Shown piece after piece: positions 53,270-60,707 of a DNA stretch of 64,000 nt. Source of the stretch: Pseudodesulfovibrio aespoeensis Aspo-2 (GTDB taxonomy: Bacteria; Desulfobacterota; Desulfovibrionia; Desulfovibrionales; Desulfovibrionaceae); the NCBI RefSeq assembly GCF_000176915.2, contig NC_014844.1, positions 2,170,001-2,234,000 of the forward strand. Direction: 5' to 3'. The notes below the pieces were generated by a model, which saw only the letters and a program-made list of their open reading frames with translations, had not been told where the DNA came from and did not search any database. The number at the start of each line of letters is the position of its first letter. Positions within the stretch are counted from its first letter, which is position 1. The position numbers were made by a program, and so were the translations under genes.

Positions 53270-53623
53270 CTAGCTCACCTTGACTTTGGCGGCCTCTGCG
53301 ATTTTCGCGAACACCTGCGGATCGCGCACTGCCATGTCGGCCAGCACCTTGCGGTTGAGCTCGATCCCGGCCTTCTTCAGACCGTCCATCAGACGGCTGT
53401 AAGACATGCCGTTGATCCGGGCGGCGGCGTTGATGCGCATGATCCACAGCTTGCGGAACTCACGCTTCTTGGCCTTGCGGTCGCGGAAGGCATGGCACAG
53501 GGCCTTCTCCACGCGTTCGCGAGCGGTACGGTACAAGCGGCTGCCGGCTCCGCGGTACCCCTTGGCCATCTTGAGATATTTCTTGTGACGCTTCTTGGCG
53601 ACAACGCCGCGTTTAACTCTCAT
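53270..53623 (-). CDS. rplT: 50S ribosomal protein L20
   Basis: A 117-residue L20: basic N-terminus ([20 protein letters not shown]) with the long helical stem, then the globular domain ([24 protein letters not shown]). It is an early 50S assembly protein and, in many bacteria, represses its own operon by binding the leader mRNA. It is separated from rpmI by 175 bases, longer than usual for this pair. Confidence 0.97.
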   Translation of the reverse strand: MRVKRGVVAKKRHKKYLKMAKGYRGAGSRLYRTARERVEKALCHAFRDRKAKKREFRKLWIMRINAAARINGMSYSRLMDGLKKAGIELNRKVLADMAVRDPQVFAKIAEAAKVKVS

Positions 53624-53798
53624 GTCGAACCTCCATCTCTTAATACCTCCCGGGCTGGACGGATTCCCCCAGCAAGGCGGATTGCTTTAGATTGTTTCTG
53701 GATTCACGCTTCGATTCCGACCGACTCCGGCCCGGCGCGTTGAATCCCGGCCATCCGGAATTCATGAGGAACGCACCTGACACGCGGCCCGAAACGAA

Positions 53799-53996
53799 CT
53801 AACCGTTGGGCAGCTGGCGGCGGACCGCCTTCATGTTCGTGCTGTCCACGAGGGTGGACTGGCCCAGGCGGCGCTTCCTCTTGGCATTCTTCTTGGTCAG
53901 AATGTGCCTGAGGTTCTTCCTGCGGCGCTTGAACTTGCCGGAAGCGGTCTTGGAGAACCGCTTGGCGGCAGCGCGTCTGGTTTTGATCTTGGGCAT
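53799..53996 (-). CDS. rpmI: 50S ribosomal protein L35
   Basis: A 65-residue basic L35 protein ([14 protein letters not shown]..., with [12 protein letters not shown]). It lies between infC and rplT as in most bacteria, with GGAGG-type site before the ATG. Confidence 0.96.
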   Translation of the reverse strand: MPKIKTRRAAAKRFSKTASGKFKRRRKNLRHILTKKNAKRKRRLGQSTLVDSTNMKAVRRQLPNG

Positions 53997-54038
53997 CGTA
54001 TCCTCCTTGAAAGGGAACAGGTCCCTTGCGGGTCTCGA

Positions 54039-54587
54039 CTATTTTTTCACGGGAGCAAGCATCATTGTCATCGTCCGTCCCTCCGACATGGGCCTGCTCT
54101 CAACTTTGGCGACATCCACGGTATCCGTCACAACCCGCTCAAGCATTTTCAGCCCGCGGTCCTTATGGACGATCTCGCGTCCCCGGAAGAAGACGGTGAC
54201 CTTGCAGCGATCTCCATCATCCAGGAATTGTAAAATTTTATTGAGCTTCGTCTGGTAGTCGTGCTCATCGGTCTTGGGCCGGAATTTGACTTCCTTGATC
54301 TTGATCACGGTCTGCTTCTTCTTCGCTTCCTGCAACTTTTTCTGCTGCTGGTACTTGAATTTGCCGTAATCCATGATCTTGCAAACCGGCGGGTCGGCGT
54401 TGGGCGCGACCTCGACAAGGTCAAGGCCCTTTTCTTTGGCGCGATCCAGAGCATCGCGGGTGTCGAGAACACCCAGCTGCTCGCCGTCCTCATCTACAAC
54501 CCGCACCTTGGGGATGCGAATTCGCTCATTGCGCCTGACCAGATCTTGCTTTTTCTGGCCTCGGCGGTCGTTACCCCGAAAAGCTAT
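54039..54587 (-). CDS. infC: Translation initiation factor IF-3, AUA start inside thrS
   Basis: IF-3 (182 residues) discriminates against non-AUG start codons. Its full N-terminal region ([23 protein letters not shown]) lies upstream of the first ordinary start, the GTG at 54506, which would delete it. The frame runs back to ATA (54585-54587) with GAGGAGG eight bases upstream, giving a normal-length protein. A non-AUG start in infC (AUU in E. coli) is the basis of its self-repression. The first 17 bases overlap the end of thrS. The rest, including [13 protein letters not shown] and the C-terminal [17 protein letters not shown], is standard. Confidence 0.93.
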   Translation of the reverse strand: MAFRGNDRRGQKKQDLVRRNERIRIPKVRVVDEDGEQLGVLDTRDALDRAKEKGLDLVEVAPNADPPVCKIMDYGKFKYQQQKKLQEAKKKQTVIKIKEVKFRPKTDEHDYQTKLNKILQFLDDGDRCKVTVFFRGREIVHKDRGLKMLERVVTDTVDVAKVESRPMSEGRTMTMMLAPVKK

Positions 54588-56508
54588 AGCGCATGCCTCC
54601 TCGTTTGAAAGGGGCCTGGGCAGCGTCGAGAATGAGCTGCGCGGCCTCTTCCAGTGTCACCAAGCCAGGGTCGTCGCCATCGCGCGAGCGAATGTTGACG
54701 CACCCGGCCTCAACCTCTTTGTCGCCGACTACCAGCATGTACGGGATCTTTTCAACCTGTGCTTCCCGCACCTTGTACCCCAGCTTCTCATTGCGGGTGT
54801 CCGCTTCAACGCGGATTCCCCTGCCCGCCAGATAGGCCCTGGCCTTTTCCGTAAATTCGCCCTGCGCATCCGTCACATTCAACAAACGCGCCTGAACCGG
54901 AGCCAGCCACACAGGCAGAGCCCCGGCGAAGTGTTCGATGAGTACGCCGATGAACCGCTCAATGGAACCGAGAATGACCCGATGCAGCATGACCGGGCGG
55001 TGGCGTTCACCGTCCTCGCCCACATATACCAAGTCAAAGCGGTCTGGCAAGGTGAAATCGCATTGGATTGTAGCGCATTGCCAGCGCCTGTCCAGGGAAT
55101 CGCGCAGAATGATGTCGATCTTGGGCCCGTAGAACGCGCCGTCTCCCTCGTTGACCGTGTAGGGCTTGCCCAGGGCGTCAAGCGCGTCCTTGAGAGCGGC
55201 GGTGGCCAGTTCCCAGTCGGCGTCGGTGCCCACGGACTTCTCCGGGCGGGTCGATATCTCGGCCTCGAACTCGAAGCCGAAAAGGCCCATGATGTCGCGC
55301 ACGAAGTTGAAGACGCCGATGATCTCCGTCTGCAACTGGTCCGGACGGCAGATGAGGTGGGCATCGTCCTGGGTGAAGGAGCGCACGCGCATCAGGCCGT
55401 GCAGCACGCCCGATTTCTCGTGGCGATGGACCACGCCCAGCTCGAAATAGCGCTGGGGCAGGTCGCGGTAGCTCTGGATCTTGCGCTTGAAGATGAGCAT
55501 GTGCGACAGACAGTTCATGGGCTTGATGCCGTATGACTGCTCGTCGATCTCGGTGAAATACATGTTTTCGCGGTAGTTGTCGTAGTGGCCCGACTTCTCC
55601 CACAGCTCGCGCTTGAGAATGAGCGGCCCCTGCACGATCTGGTAGCCGCGCTTGAGGTGCTCCTTGCGCTCGAAATCCTCGAGGATGGTACGGATCAGTC
55701 CGCCCTTGGGGTGCCACAGGATCATGCCGCCGCCCACATCCTCGTGGGTGGAGAACAGATCAAGCTGGACGCCGAGCTTGCGGTGGTCGCGCTTCCTGGC
55801 CTCCTCCAGCCTGTCGAGGTGCTTCTTGAGCGCCTTGGGATCGGACCAGGCCGTGCCGTAGATGCGCTGGAGCTGCTTGTTCTTCTCGCTGCCGCGCCAG
55901 TAGGCCCCGGCCACGGACAGGAGCTTGAACGCCTTGAGCATGCCGGTGCGCGGCACATGCGGCCCGCGGCACAGGTCGGCGAATCCGCCGTGGGTGTACA
56001 CGGTGTAGACGTCCGCGCCCAGGTCGTCGATCAGCTCGCCTTTGTAGGTCTCGCCCATGGCGTCGAAATAGGCCCTGGCCTCGTCCGCGCTCATGGCTGT
56101 GCAGGAAAAGTCCTTGTTGGCGCCGACCGAGCTGAGCATCTCCTTCTCGATGGCTTCCAGATCCTCGGGCGTGAAGGACCGCTCGAAGTCGAAATCGTAG
56201 TAGAAGCCATCCTTGATGGCCGGGCCGATGGTCACCTTGGCCGCGGGAAAGAGCTTCTTGACCGCCTCGGCCATGAGGTGGGCGGTGGAGTGGCGGATGA
56301 TGTGCAGCCCCTCCTCGCTCTCGGCGAAGACGGGCTCGATGGTGGTGCAGGTCTGGGGAACGGGCGTGGTCAGGTCGAGAACGGCCTCGCCGCAGCGGGC
56401 GGCGACAACGTTCTTGAACTGCTTCTTGGAAACGCCCTGTTGCAGGGCGTCGGCGCACGATGCGCCCTCGGCCAGGTCAACCTGTTTCCCGGAGACTTCG
56501 ATCTGCAC
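54571..56508 (-). CDS. thrS: Threonine--tRNA ligase
   Basis: A 645-residue class II synthetase: TGS domain (about residues 1-60), editing domain with [12 protein letters not shown] and the zinc-type [12 protein letters not shown], catalytic core with motif 2 ([15 protein letters not shown]) and motif 3, and the C-terminal anticodon-binding domain. The start is GTG with AGGAG seven bases upstream. It ends inside infC. tRNA-Val lies just upstream with only about 50 bases between its terminator and this gene. Confidence 0.97.
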   Translation of the reverse strand: MQIEVSGKQVDLAEGASCADALQQGVSKKQFKNVVAARCGEAVLDLTTPVPQTCTTIEPVFAESEEGLHIIRHSTAHLMAEAVKKLFPAAKVTIGPAIKDGFYYDFDFERSFTPEDLEAIEKEMLSSVGANKDFSCTAMSADEARAYFDAMGETYKGELIDDLGADVYTVYTHGGFADLCRGPHVPRTGMLKAFKLLSVAGAYWRGSEKNKQLQRIYGTAWSDPKALKKHLDRLEEARKRDHRKLGVQLDLFSTHEDVGGGMILWHPKGGLIRTILEDFERKEHLKRGYQIVQGPLILKRELWEKSGHYDNYRENMYFTEIDEQSYGIKPMNCLSHMLIFKRKIQSYRDLPQRYFELGVVHRHEKSGVLHGLMRVRSFTQDDAHLICRPDQLQTEIIGVFNFVRDIMGLFGFEFEAEISTRPEKSVGTDADWELATAALKDALDALGKPYTVNEGDGAFYGPKIDIILRDSLDRRWQCATIQCDFTLPDRFDLVYVGEDGERHRPVMLHRVILGSIERFIGVLIEHFAGALPVWLAPVQARLLNVTDAQGEFTEKARAYLAGRGIRVEADTRNEKLGYKVREAQVEKIPYMLVVGDKEVEAGCVNIRSRDGDDPGLVTLEEAAQLILDAAQAPFKRGGMRYSFSG

Positions 56509-56522
56509 TATCCGGCTCCTTC

Positions 56523-56540
56523 CCCGCAGCAGCGTGCGGG
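56523..56540 (-). repeat. Hairpin just upstream of the thrS ribosome-binding site
   Basis: Arms CCCGCA and TGCGGG around a six-base loop, ending two bases before the AGGAG of thrS. Its position would allow it to influence ribosome access, but this is inference. Confidence 0.4.
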
Positions 56541-56555
56541 ACACTTAAATAATGA

Positions 56556-56578
56556 AAGGGAGGCACGAGGCCTCCCTT
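56556..56578 (-). terminator. Terminator or attenuator between tRNA-Val and thrS
   Basis: Nine-base arms AAGGGAGGC and GCCTCCCTT around a five-base loop, 12 bases after the tRNA. The following minus-strand sequence (TCATTATTTAAG) is only partly T-rich, so termination may be leaky. Confidence 0.65.
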
Positions 56579-56589
56579 CCGGGGATTTC

Positions 56590-56664
56590 TGGTAGGCGCG
56601 GAGGGATTTGAACCCACGACCCTTTGCACGTCAAGCAAATGCTCTCCCCCTGAGCTACGCGCCT
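56590..56664 (-). tRNA. tRNA-Val (GAC anticodon)
   Basis: Cloverleaf on the minus strand: acceptor AGGCGCG/CGCGCCT, D-arm GCTC...GAGC, anticodon stem TTTGC/GCAAA with loop TTGACGT (anticodon GAC, reads GUC and GUU), five-base variable loop GGGTC, T-arm GTGGG-TTCAAAT-CCCTC, then discriminator A and encoded CCA. The T stem has one U-U mismatch at its second pair. Confidence 0.93.
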
Positions 56665-56684
56665 TCTCGTCGAAGCGGAGTGAA

Positions 56685-56713
56685 TATCTATCCGCGAGCC
56701 GTCCGGTTGTCAA
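56685..56713 (-). promoter_or_regulatory. Sigma-70-type promoter of tRNA-Val
   Basis: On the minus strand TTGACA (56708-56713), a 17-base spacer and TAGATA (56685-56690), about 20 bases upstream of the tRNA. Confidence 0.75.
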
Positions 56714-56800
56714 GCGCGGGGTGGACATTTTTTGCCTTTTTTCCAGCCAATCCGCCACACGACCCGAATCCCCCGGCTGGGCAGCCGACCTTGCGCAGGG

Positions 56801-56829
56801 TTGCCCCCATCTCCTCTCCTTGCTATAGA
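56801..56829 (+). promoter_or_regulatory. Sigma-70-type promoter of the DsrE-like selenoprotein gene
   Basis: TTGCCC (56801-56806), exactly 17 bases, then TATAGA (56824-56829); start of transcription would fall near 56836, about 28 bases before the ATG. Confidence 0.55.
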
Positions 56830-56863
56830 CAACGTCAATCCAAAATCAAAGGAGTTGTGGCGG

Positions 56864-57184
56864 ATGCAAATACTCATCACCCTGACCAGCCAGAATCCCG
56901 AGGTCAAATGGAACGCCCTGCGGTTCGGCAACTTTCTGCTCAACGCAAACGAGGACGTGACCATATTCCTCAACGGCCCTGCCGTTGATCTCGCGTCCGG
57001 CGACTGCGAGCAGTTCCCCATCGTGGAGCAAGCCAAGCTCTTTCGCCTGAGCGAGGGGGTGCTCACCGCCTGAGGCAAGTGCATGACCGTCCACGGTGTG
57101 GACGGAACCGAAGCCGTCACCCTGTCCAACATGCAGTTCCTCTACGAGGCCATGCGCAACGCCGACAGGATCATGAACTTCTAG
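56864..57184 (+). CDS. DsrE-like selenoprotein, Sec at codon 70 (in-frame UGA)
   Basis: A 106-residue DsrE/YchN-like protein if UGA 57071-57073 is read as selenocysteine. Before it: MQILITLTSQNP start, NALRFGNFLLNANEDVTIFLNG, EQAKLFRLSEGVLTA. After it the frame stays open: GKCMTVHGVDG..., ending ADRIMNF and TAG. Sec70 and Cys73 form a UxxC redox motif where relatives have a CxxC. A perfect eight-base-pair hairpin with a GGU loop lies 13 bases after the UGA (57087-57105), as bacterial SECIS elements do. The ATG has GGAG nine bases upstream. Read conventionally this would be a 69-residue fragment. Likely a sulfur- or selenium-relay redox protein. Confidence 0.8.
57087..57105 (+). promoter_or_regulatory. 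Bacterial SECIS element
   Basis: CCGTCCAC and GTGGACGG pair perfectly around GGT; 21 bases lie between the UGA and the loop. Bacterial SECIS hairpins sit immediately 3' of the UGA with G and U in a small apical loop, bound by SelB, as in E. coli fdhF. Confidence 0.72.
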
Positions 57185-57231
57185 CGACTCCAGGGGCTCG
57201 TCTGAGCCGGGCGACTCCCTTGTCTCCCCCG

Positions 57232-57921
57232 TCACCCCAGGGCGGCCAGGGCCTCGGTGGCCAGGGCGCCCACGGTGGTGTCCACCATCTCCCCACCGCG
57301 GAAGGTGCGGATGGGCGCGGTGTCGCCCGTGAGCGCGGCCAACCCGTCGCGGGCCGCCTGTGCGCCGATCAGACCCAGGGCACGGGCCGCGTAGGCCCGG
57401 TTGTAGGGATCACTCTCGGCCAGGGCGACCAGCAGAAACCGCTCGCCGTGGGCCACCAGCTCCGGGCGCACCTCGGCCAGCCGCCCAAGCCCCCAGAGCG
57501 CGTCGCGCCGCAGCTCCTGATGGTCGATGAAATTGCCATCGCAAGCCTCGTCACAAAAGATGTATGAGGCGAGTATTTTATGGAATTCCAAGGCGATCCG
57601 CTCGTTCTTAGCCATGGCCTCGCCCATGAAATGAGGGATGCCCCAACCCAGGTTGCCGGACTCCTCGTTCATGTGCCACATGCAAGTGCGCATGAGCACG
57701 CGCGCCTTTTCCATGGACGCTTCGGCCATGCGCCCGGCCACCAGCCCAAAGGCCGTGACCGCGCGCCAGCGCACCGCCTCGTCGCTGTCCAGGCGCAGCG
57801 AGAAGAGCGGCGGCGCGAGGATGCCTGGGGGCCAAGCGTCCAGCTCGCCCAGCCGGGCCCGCCAGTCGGCGGCGGCGAGGATGGACCTGAGATCGCCCTT
57901 CACTTGACGGAATCTGGACAT
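57232..57921 (-). CDS. DVU0298-family HEAT-like protein
   Basis: A 229-residue helical protein resembling the DVU0298 family of Desulfovibrio. HEAT-like pairs are visible (LDSDEAVRWRAVTAFGLVAGRMA; RRDALWGLGRLAEVRPELV; DPYNRAYAARALGLIGAQAARDGLAAL), with a conserved RTCMWHMNEESGNLGWGIPHFMGEAM in the middle. Function unknown; probably a protein-interaction scaffold. GGAGG precedes the ATG. Confidence 0.8.
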   Translation of the reverse strand: MSRFRQVKGDLRSILAAADWRARLGELDAWPPGILAPPLFSLRLDSDEAVRWRAVTAFGLVAGRMAEASMEKARVLMRTCMWHMNEESGNLGWGIPHFMGEAMAKNERIALEFHKILASYIFCDEACDGNFIDHQELRRDALWGLGRLAEVRPELVAHGERFLLVALAESDPYNRAYAARALGLIGAQAARDGLAALTGDTAPIRTFRGGEMVDTTVGALATEALAALG

Positions 57922-57996
57922 GACACCTCCGGCAGCGGCTGAAACCCGACCGCGACCCTATCGCGACCCGGCCCCGGCCCGATGAAACCCAATGAA

Positions 57997-58025
57997 AAGG
58001 GGGACCGCGCAATGCGATCCCCCTT
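57997..58025 (-). terminator. Terminator after the TPR gene
   Basis: Arms AAGGGGGA and TCCCCCTT on the minus strand, with a small CGC/GCG pairing in the interior, followed by TTCATT. It lies 57 bases after the TPR stop and before the DVU0298-family gene. Confidence 0.6.
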
Positions 58026-58082
58026 ACCATAATCATCTTTTTCCGTTTCGCAACCGCTGCCGGGCCGCGCAGGGAATTCAGG

Positions 58083-58703
58083 CTAGCAATTGGCCTCGAC
58101 TTCCTTCTTGAATTCAGCGGGAACGTCGAATCCGTTCTCCTCGGCCTTGGCCATGCACTTGGCGGCTTCGGCCCATTCCTGCCTGCTGGCGTGGATGAGG
58201 GACTTGTTGTTCCAGGCCGGGCCGAAGTTGGGATACTTCTCCAGGATCTGCTTGAGCAGCTTGTCCGCTTCCTCATAGTCGCCAGTGGTGATGTGGAGAC
58301 TGGACATGGTGGCCTGCGCCTGGACAAAGTCCGGGTCGAGCTTGAGCGCCTTCTTGAGCGACTTGTGGGCCTTGTCCGTGTCGCCGAGCTGGAGCTGCAC
58401 AAAGCCGATATTGCCCCAGGGCACGGAAAAGAAGGGGCGCTGCTGCGTGGCCTGGAGATTGTAGCTCAGACAGCTTTCCAGATCACCGCGCTGCATGGCG
58501 ATGCCGCCGAGCTGCACATAGCCTTCGGCCAAGCGCGGCGAGTGGGCCACGGCATCGAGAAACTCGCGTTCGGCTTCCATGAAATCACGGCGGGAGAGAT
58601 AGGCCACGCCAAGATTGTAGTGCGAGTTGCCGCACTGGGGGTTCTTCTTCAGCTTGGCCTTGAGGCTCTCGATGTATTCGTCGATGTTCTCGAATTTTTC
58701 CAT
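58083..58703 (-). CDS. Tetratricopeptide repeat protein
   Basis: A 206-residue TPR protein with about five repeats (GNSHYNLGVAYLSRRDFMEAEREFLDAV; PWGNIGFVQLQLGDTDKAHKSLKKAL). Soluble, no signal peptide, ending in cysteine. It follows the 121-residue unknown gene by 17 bases, so the group 59959-58083 appears co-transcribed. Partner unknown. Confidence 0.82.
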   Translation of the reverse strand: MEKFENIDEYIESLKAKLKKNPQCGNSHYNLGVAYLSRRDFMEAEREFLDAVAHSPRLAEGYVQLGGIAMQRGDLESCLSYNLQATQQRPFFSVPWGNIGFVQLQLGDTDKAHKSLKKALKLDPDFVQAQATMSSLHITTGDYEEADKLLKQILEKYPNFGPAWNNKSLIHASRQEWAEAAKCMAKAEENGFDVPAEFKKEVEANC

Positions 58704-58720
58704 GGGGACCTATCCTTTGG

Positions 58721-59086
58721 TTACGGCTTGATGCCGTGTTTTTTCAGATGTTCCGCATACCAGAGGCAGTATTCGAAGACCGGTCTGACCTTCTCGAAGT
58801 TCATGACCAGCATGACGTTGAACTCGTTGACCGCGTCGGTGTACTCCTGGTTGGCATTCTTGCCGCAGTGCCGCATGAAGAGCTGGGTCAATTGGTCCGA
58901 GGTGAACCCGGCCCTGTCACGGCGGATATCGATGGGATCAAAGGGGGCGGCAAACGGGTCCCAGTTCTCAAACCCCACGCGGTCCACGAACGTGCGCCGC
59001 CTGGGCGACATCTTCTCGTACATGTAGAGCTTGCGCTCGGCGAGCTCCTCCGGGGTGAATTCACCGGGGTCGATGGAATCGGTCAT
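58721..59086 (-). CDS. Conserved protein of unknown function
   Basis: A 121-residue soluble protein I do not recognise by family. It is rich in charged residues (EFTPEELAERKLYMYEKMSPRRR), contains WDPFAAPFDPIDIRRD and two cysteines (RHCGKNA, EYCLWY), and ends KKHGIKP. It lies three bases after the YkgJ-type gene and before the TPR gene, so the three may act together. I suspect it is specific to sulfate reducers, unverified. Confidence 0.65.
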   Translation of the reverse strand: MTDSIDPGEFTPEELAERKLYMYEKMSPRRRTFVDRVGFENWDPFAAPFDPIDIRRDRAGFTSDQLTQLFMRHCGKNANQEYTDAVNEFNVMLVMNFEKVRPVFEYCLWYAEHLKKHGIKP

Positions 59087-59089
59087 GGG

Positions 59090-59959
59090 CTACTCCGTGC
59101 CATCTCCGCCGAGAACGATGGTCTTGCTCGTACATGATTCACAGGCCGACTTGCTCTCGGTGCAGGACGAACAGGCCTCCGCCGCACCGGGAGCCTTGAT
59201 CTCCACCGGTCCGGCCCCTTTGGCGGGACTCCTGACGGAGCTCTTGGCGGCTCCTTGTGCCGAGACGGCTCCGGCAGCCTCCGCCGCAGCGGGTGCCCCG
59301 TCCTTGGCCGCCTCGTTCACGCCCAGGTAGTCCTCGTCGTATTCGGTGACCAGGGCCATGGACAGGGGTACGAGCATGTCGCCCAGCTCCCTGAACCGGC
59401 TGCCGATCCCCTTCTGCATGTCCCGGCCAACGGTGATGAGCCGGTCGAGGACGATGTCCATGTTCACCGTGGGGTATTTCTCTCCGCCCTTGAAACCCGC
59501 CAGATTGCAGGTATGGGCTTCGCCCGCGATGGAGGTGGGCACGCCGTAGAGGCGGCAGGTGATGGGACGAAATTCGTACAGGACGCAGAGGTTGTCGTCC
59601 GAGAGCATGGGACAGCGCACGCGGGCCCTGGAGACCTCCATGAGGATCTCGGCGGCGGGGCGGCCTTCCTGGCTGGCCTTGTAGACCTTGCGCTTGAGCT
59701 TGTGGATCTGGCGATCGGCGGCGTCGGCCCGGGTCATGACGGTGCTGCGCTTAAGGCCGGAAAACCGCTCGTTGAACTTGTGGTTGATGTAGATGGCCTC
59801 GACCAGAGTGATGTCGAACAGGGCGTGGCAGCAGTCGCTGCACCCCTTGCCGCATTTGACCAGGTCGCCCATCTCGGTCTCAAACTTGACAAAGACCGTA
59901 TCTATCTCCGCAACAACGGCCTCGTATCTCTTGAAATATTCTGAAAAATCTATCGCCAT
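59090..59959 (-). CDS. YkgJ-family cysteine-cluster protein with extra Cys tail
   Basis: A 289-residue protein. The YkgJ-type zinc/iron-binding cysteine cluster is CGKGCSDCCH near residue 40 and RCPMLSDDNLC...RPITCRLYGVP around 110-140. After about residue 215 an Ala/Pro/Ser-rich linker leads to a second motif CSSCTESKSACESC, not part of the family core. YkgJ proteins are uncharacterised, probably metal- or Fe-S-binding. ATG 59959 has GAGAG upstream. First gene of the run ending with the TPR gene. Confidence 0.82.
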   Translation of the reverse strand: MAIDFSEYFKRYEAVVAEIDTVFVKFETEMGDLVKCGKGCSDCCHALFDITLVEAIYINHKFNERFSGLKRSTVMTRADAADRQIHKLKRKVYKASQEGRPAAEILMEVSRARVRCPMLSDDNLCVLYEFRPITCRLYGVPTSIAGEAHTCNLAGFKGGEKYPTVNMDIVLDRLITVGRDMQKGIGSRFRELGDMLVPLSMALVTEYDEDYLGVNEAAKDGAPAAAEAAGAVSAQGAAKSSVRSPAKGAGPVEIKAPGAAEACSSCTESKSACESCTSKTIVLGGDGTE

Positions 59960-60170
59960 ACTCTCACGCTCCTCGTCTGGCCCGTATCGTGCCGGGGTGT
60001 GGGGCGGCATCGTGCCCAGTTAGATAAGTCGCAAATCAGGGCCGTCAACCGCGCGGGCGGGAAACACAGACCGGAACCGGCCCGAAAGAATGAACATGCG
60101 CCCGGCGACGCGAATCGACGCGCCAGGGGCGCAAAGCCCACGGCATGGCTGGTGCGACGGGCCATGGCTG

Positions 60171-60208
60171 AAAAAGGAAACGGGAGCAACGGTGACCCGC
60201 CGCTCCCG
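60171..60208 (-). terminator. Terminator after the ferredoxin gene
   Basis: Arms CGGGAGC and GCTCCCG (60181-60187 / 60202-60208) around a GGTGACC-containing loop, followed on the minus strand by TTTCCTTTTT. Confidence 0.75.
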
Positions 60209-60231
60209 GAGCCATAGCAAGAATGCCGGGA

Positions 60232-60420
60232 CTAGTTCTCTTCGACGGTGATGGCGTCAGACTCGCAGACTTCGACGCAGGATTCGCAACCGAGGCACTC
60301 GTCTTCGTTCACGGCAACAGCCTTGCCGTCCTGAAGCTCGTAGACTTCCACGGGGCAGACATCGACGCACTCGCCGTCGCCGGTACATTTGTCGTGATCA
60401 ACAGTGATAGTGTAGCCCAT
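60232..60420 (-). CDS. Ferredoxin III-type 7Fe/8Fe ferredoxin
   Basis: A 62-residue electron carrier. First motif C12-x2-D15-x2-C18-x3-C22-P has aspartate where an ordinary 8Fe ferredoxin has its second cysteine; the second motif is C42-x2-C45-x2-C48-x3-C52. The spacing matches Desulfovibrio africanus ferredoxin III, whose Asp14 lets a [3Fe-4S] cluster take up a fourth metal. Expected clusters: one [4Fe-4S] and one [3Fe-4S]/[4Fe-4S] that can interconvert. GGAGG precedes the ATG; a strong promoter and a terminator frame it as a single-gene unit. Confidence 0.93.
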   Translation of the reverse strand: MGYTITVDHDKCTGDGECVDVCPVEVYELQDGKAVAVNEDECLGCESCVEVCESDAITVEEN

Positions 60421-60554
60421 TGTTCCCTCCAGAATAATTTGGGATGCCCGCGTCTTACGGGGCTGGTTTATCACGCCGACAGCCGGACCACCGACCATCC
60501 TCTGGCGCAACGGATTGTTGTACGCTTCCGACCCGAAAGGCCGGGCACGAATTG

Positions 60555-60583
60555 CAGATATATTCAAGCCCGCCGTGTGTCAA
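60555..60583 (-). promoter_or_regulatory. Sigma-70-type promoter of the ferredoxin gene
   Basis: On the minus strand a perfect TTGACA (60578-60583) with TATCTG 17 bases away (60555-60560) or TATATC at 15 bases. The leader to the ferredoxin ATG would be about 130 bases. Confidence 0.6.
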
Positions 60584-60707
60584 GACATGAAAACCCATTT
60601 CACAGGCGTTGCCAAAACAGGGGCATATACAGGGATGTTGTGGTGCGGGGCCGAGTCGTTTATCCTGCCCAGGAACCAGTGACACCCTCAACGAAACAAG
60701 GAATCCC

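Noticed and set aside
54504-54506. GTG as the infC start
   Set aside because: It would delete the conserved IF-3 N-terminal segment [10 protein letters not shown].
56509-56556. T-box riboswitch before thrS
   Set aside because: The leader is under 50 bases, far too short for a T-box.
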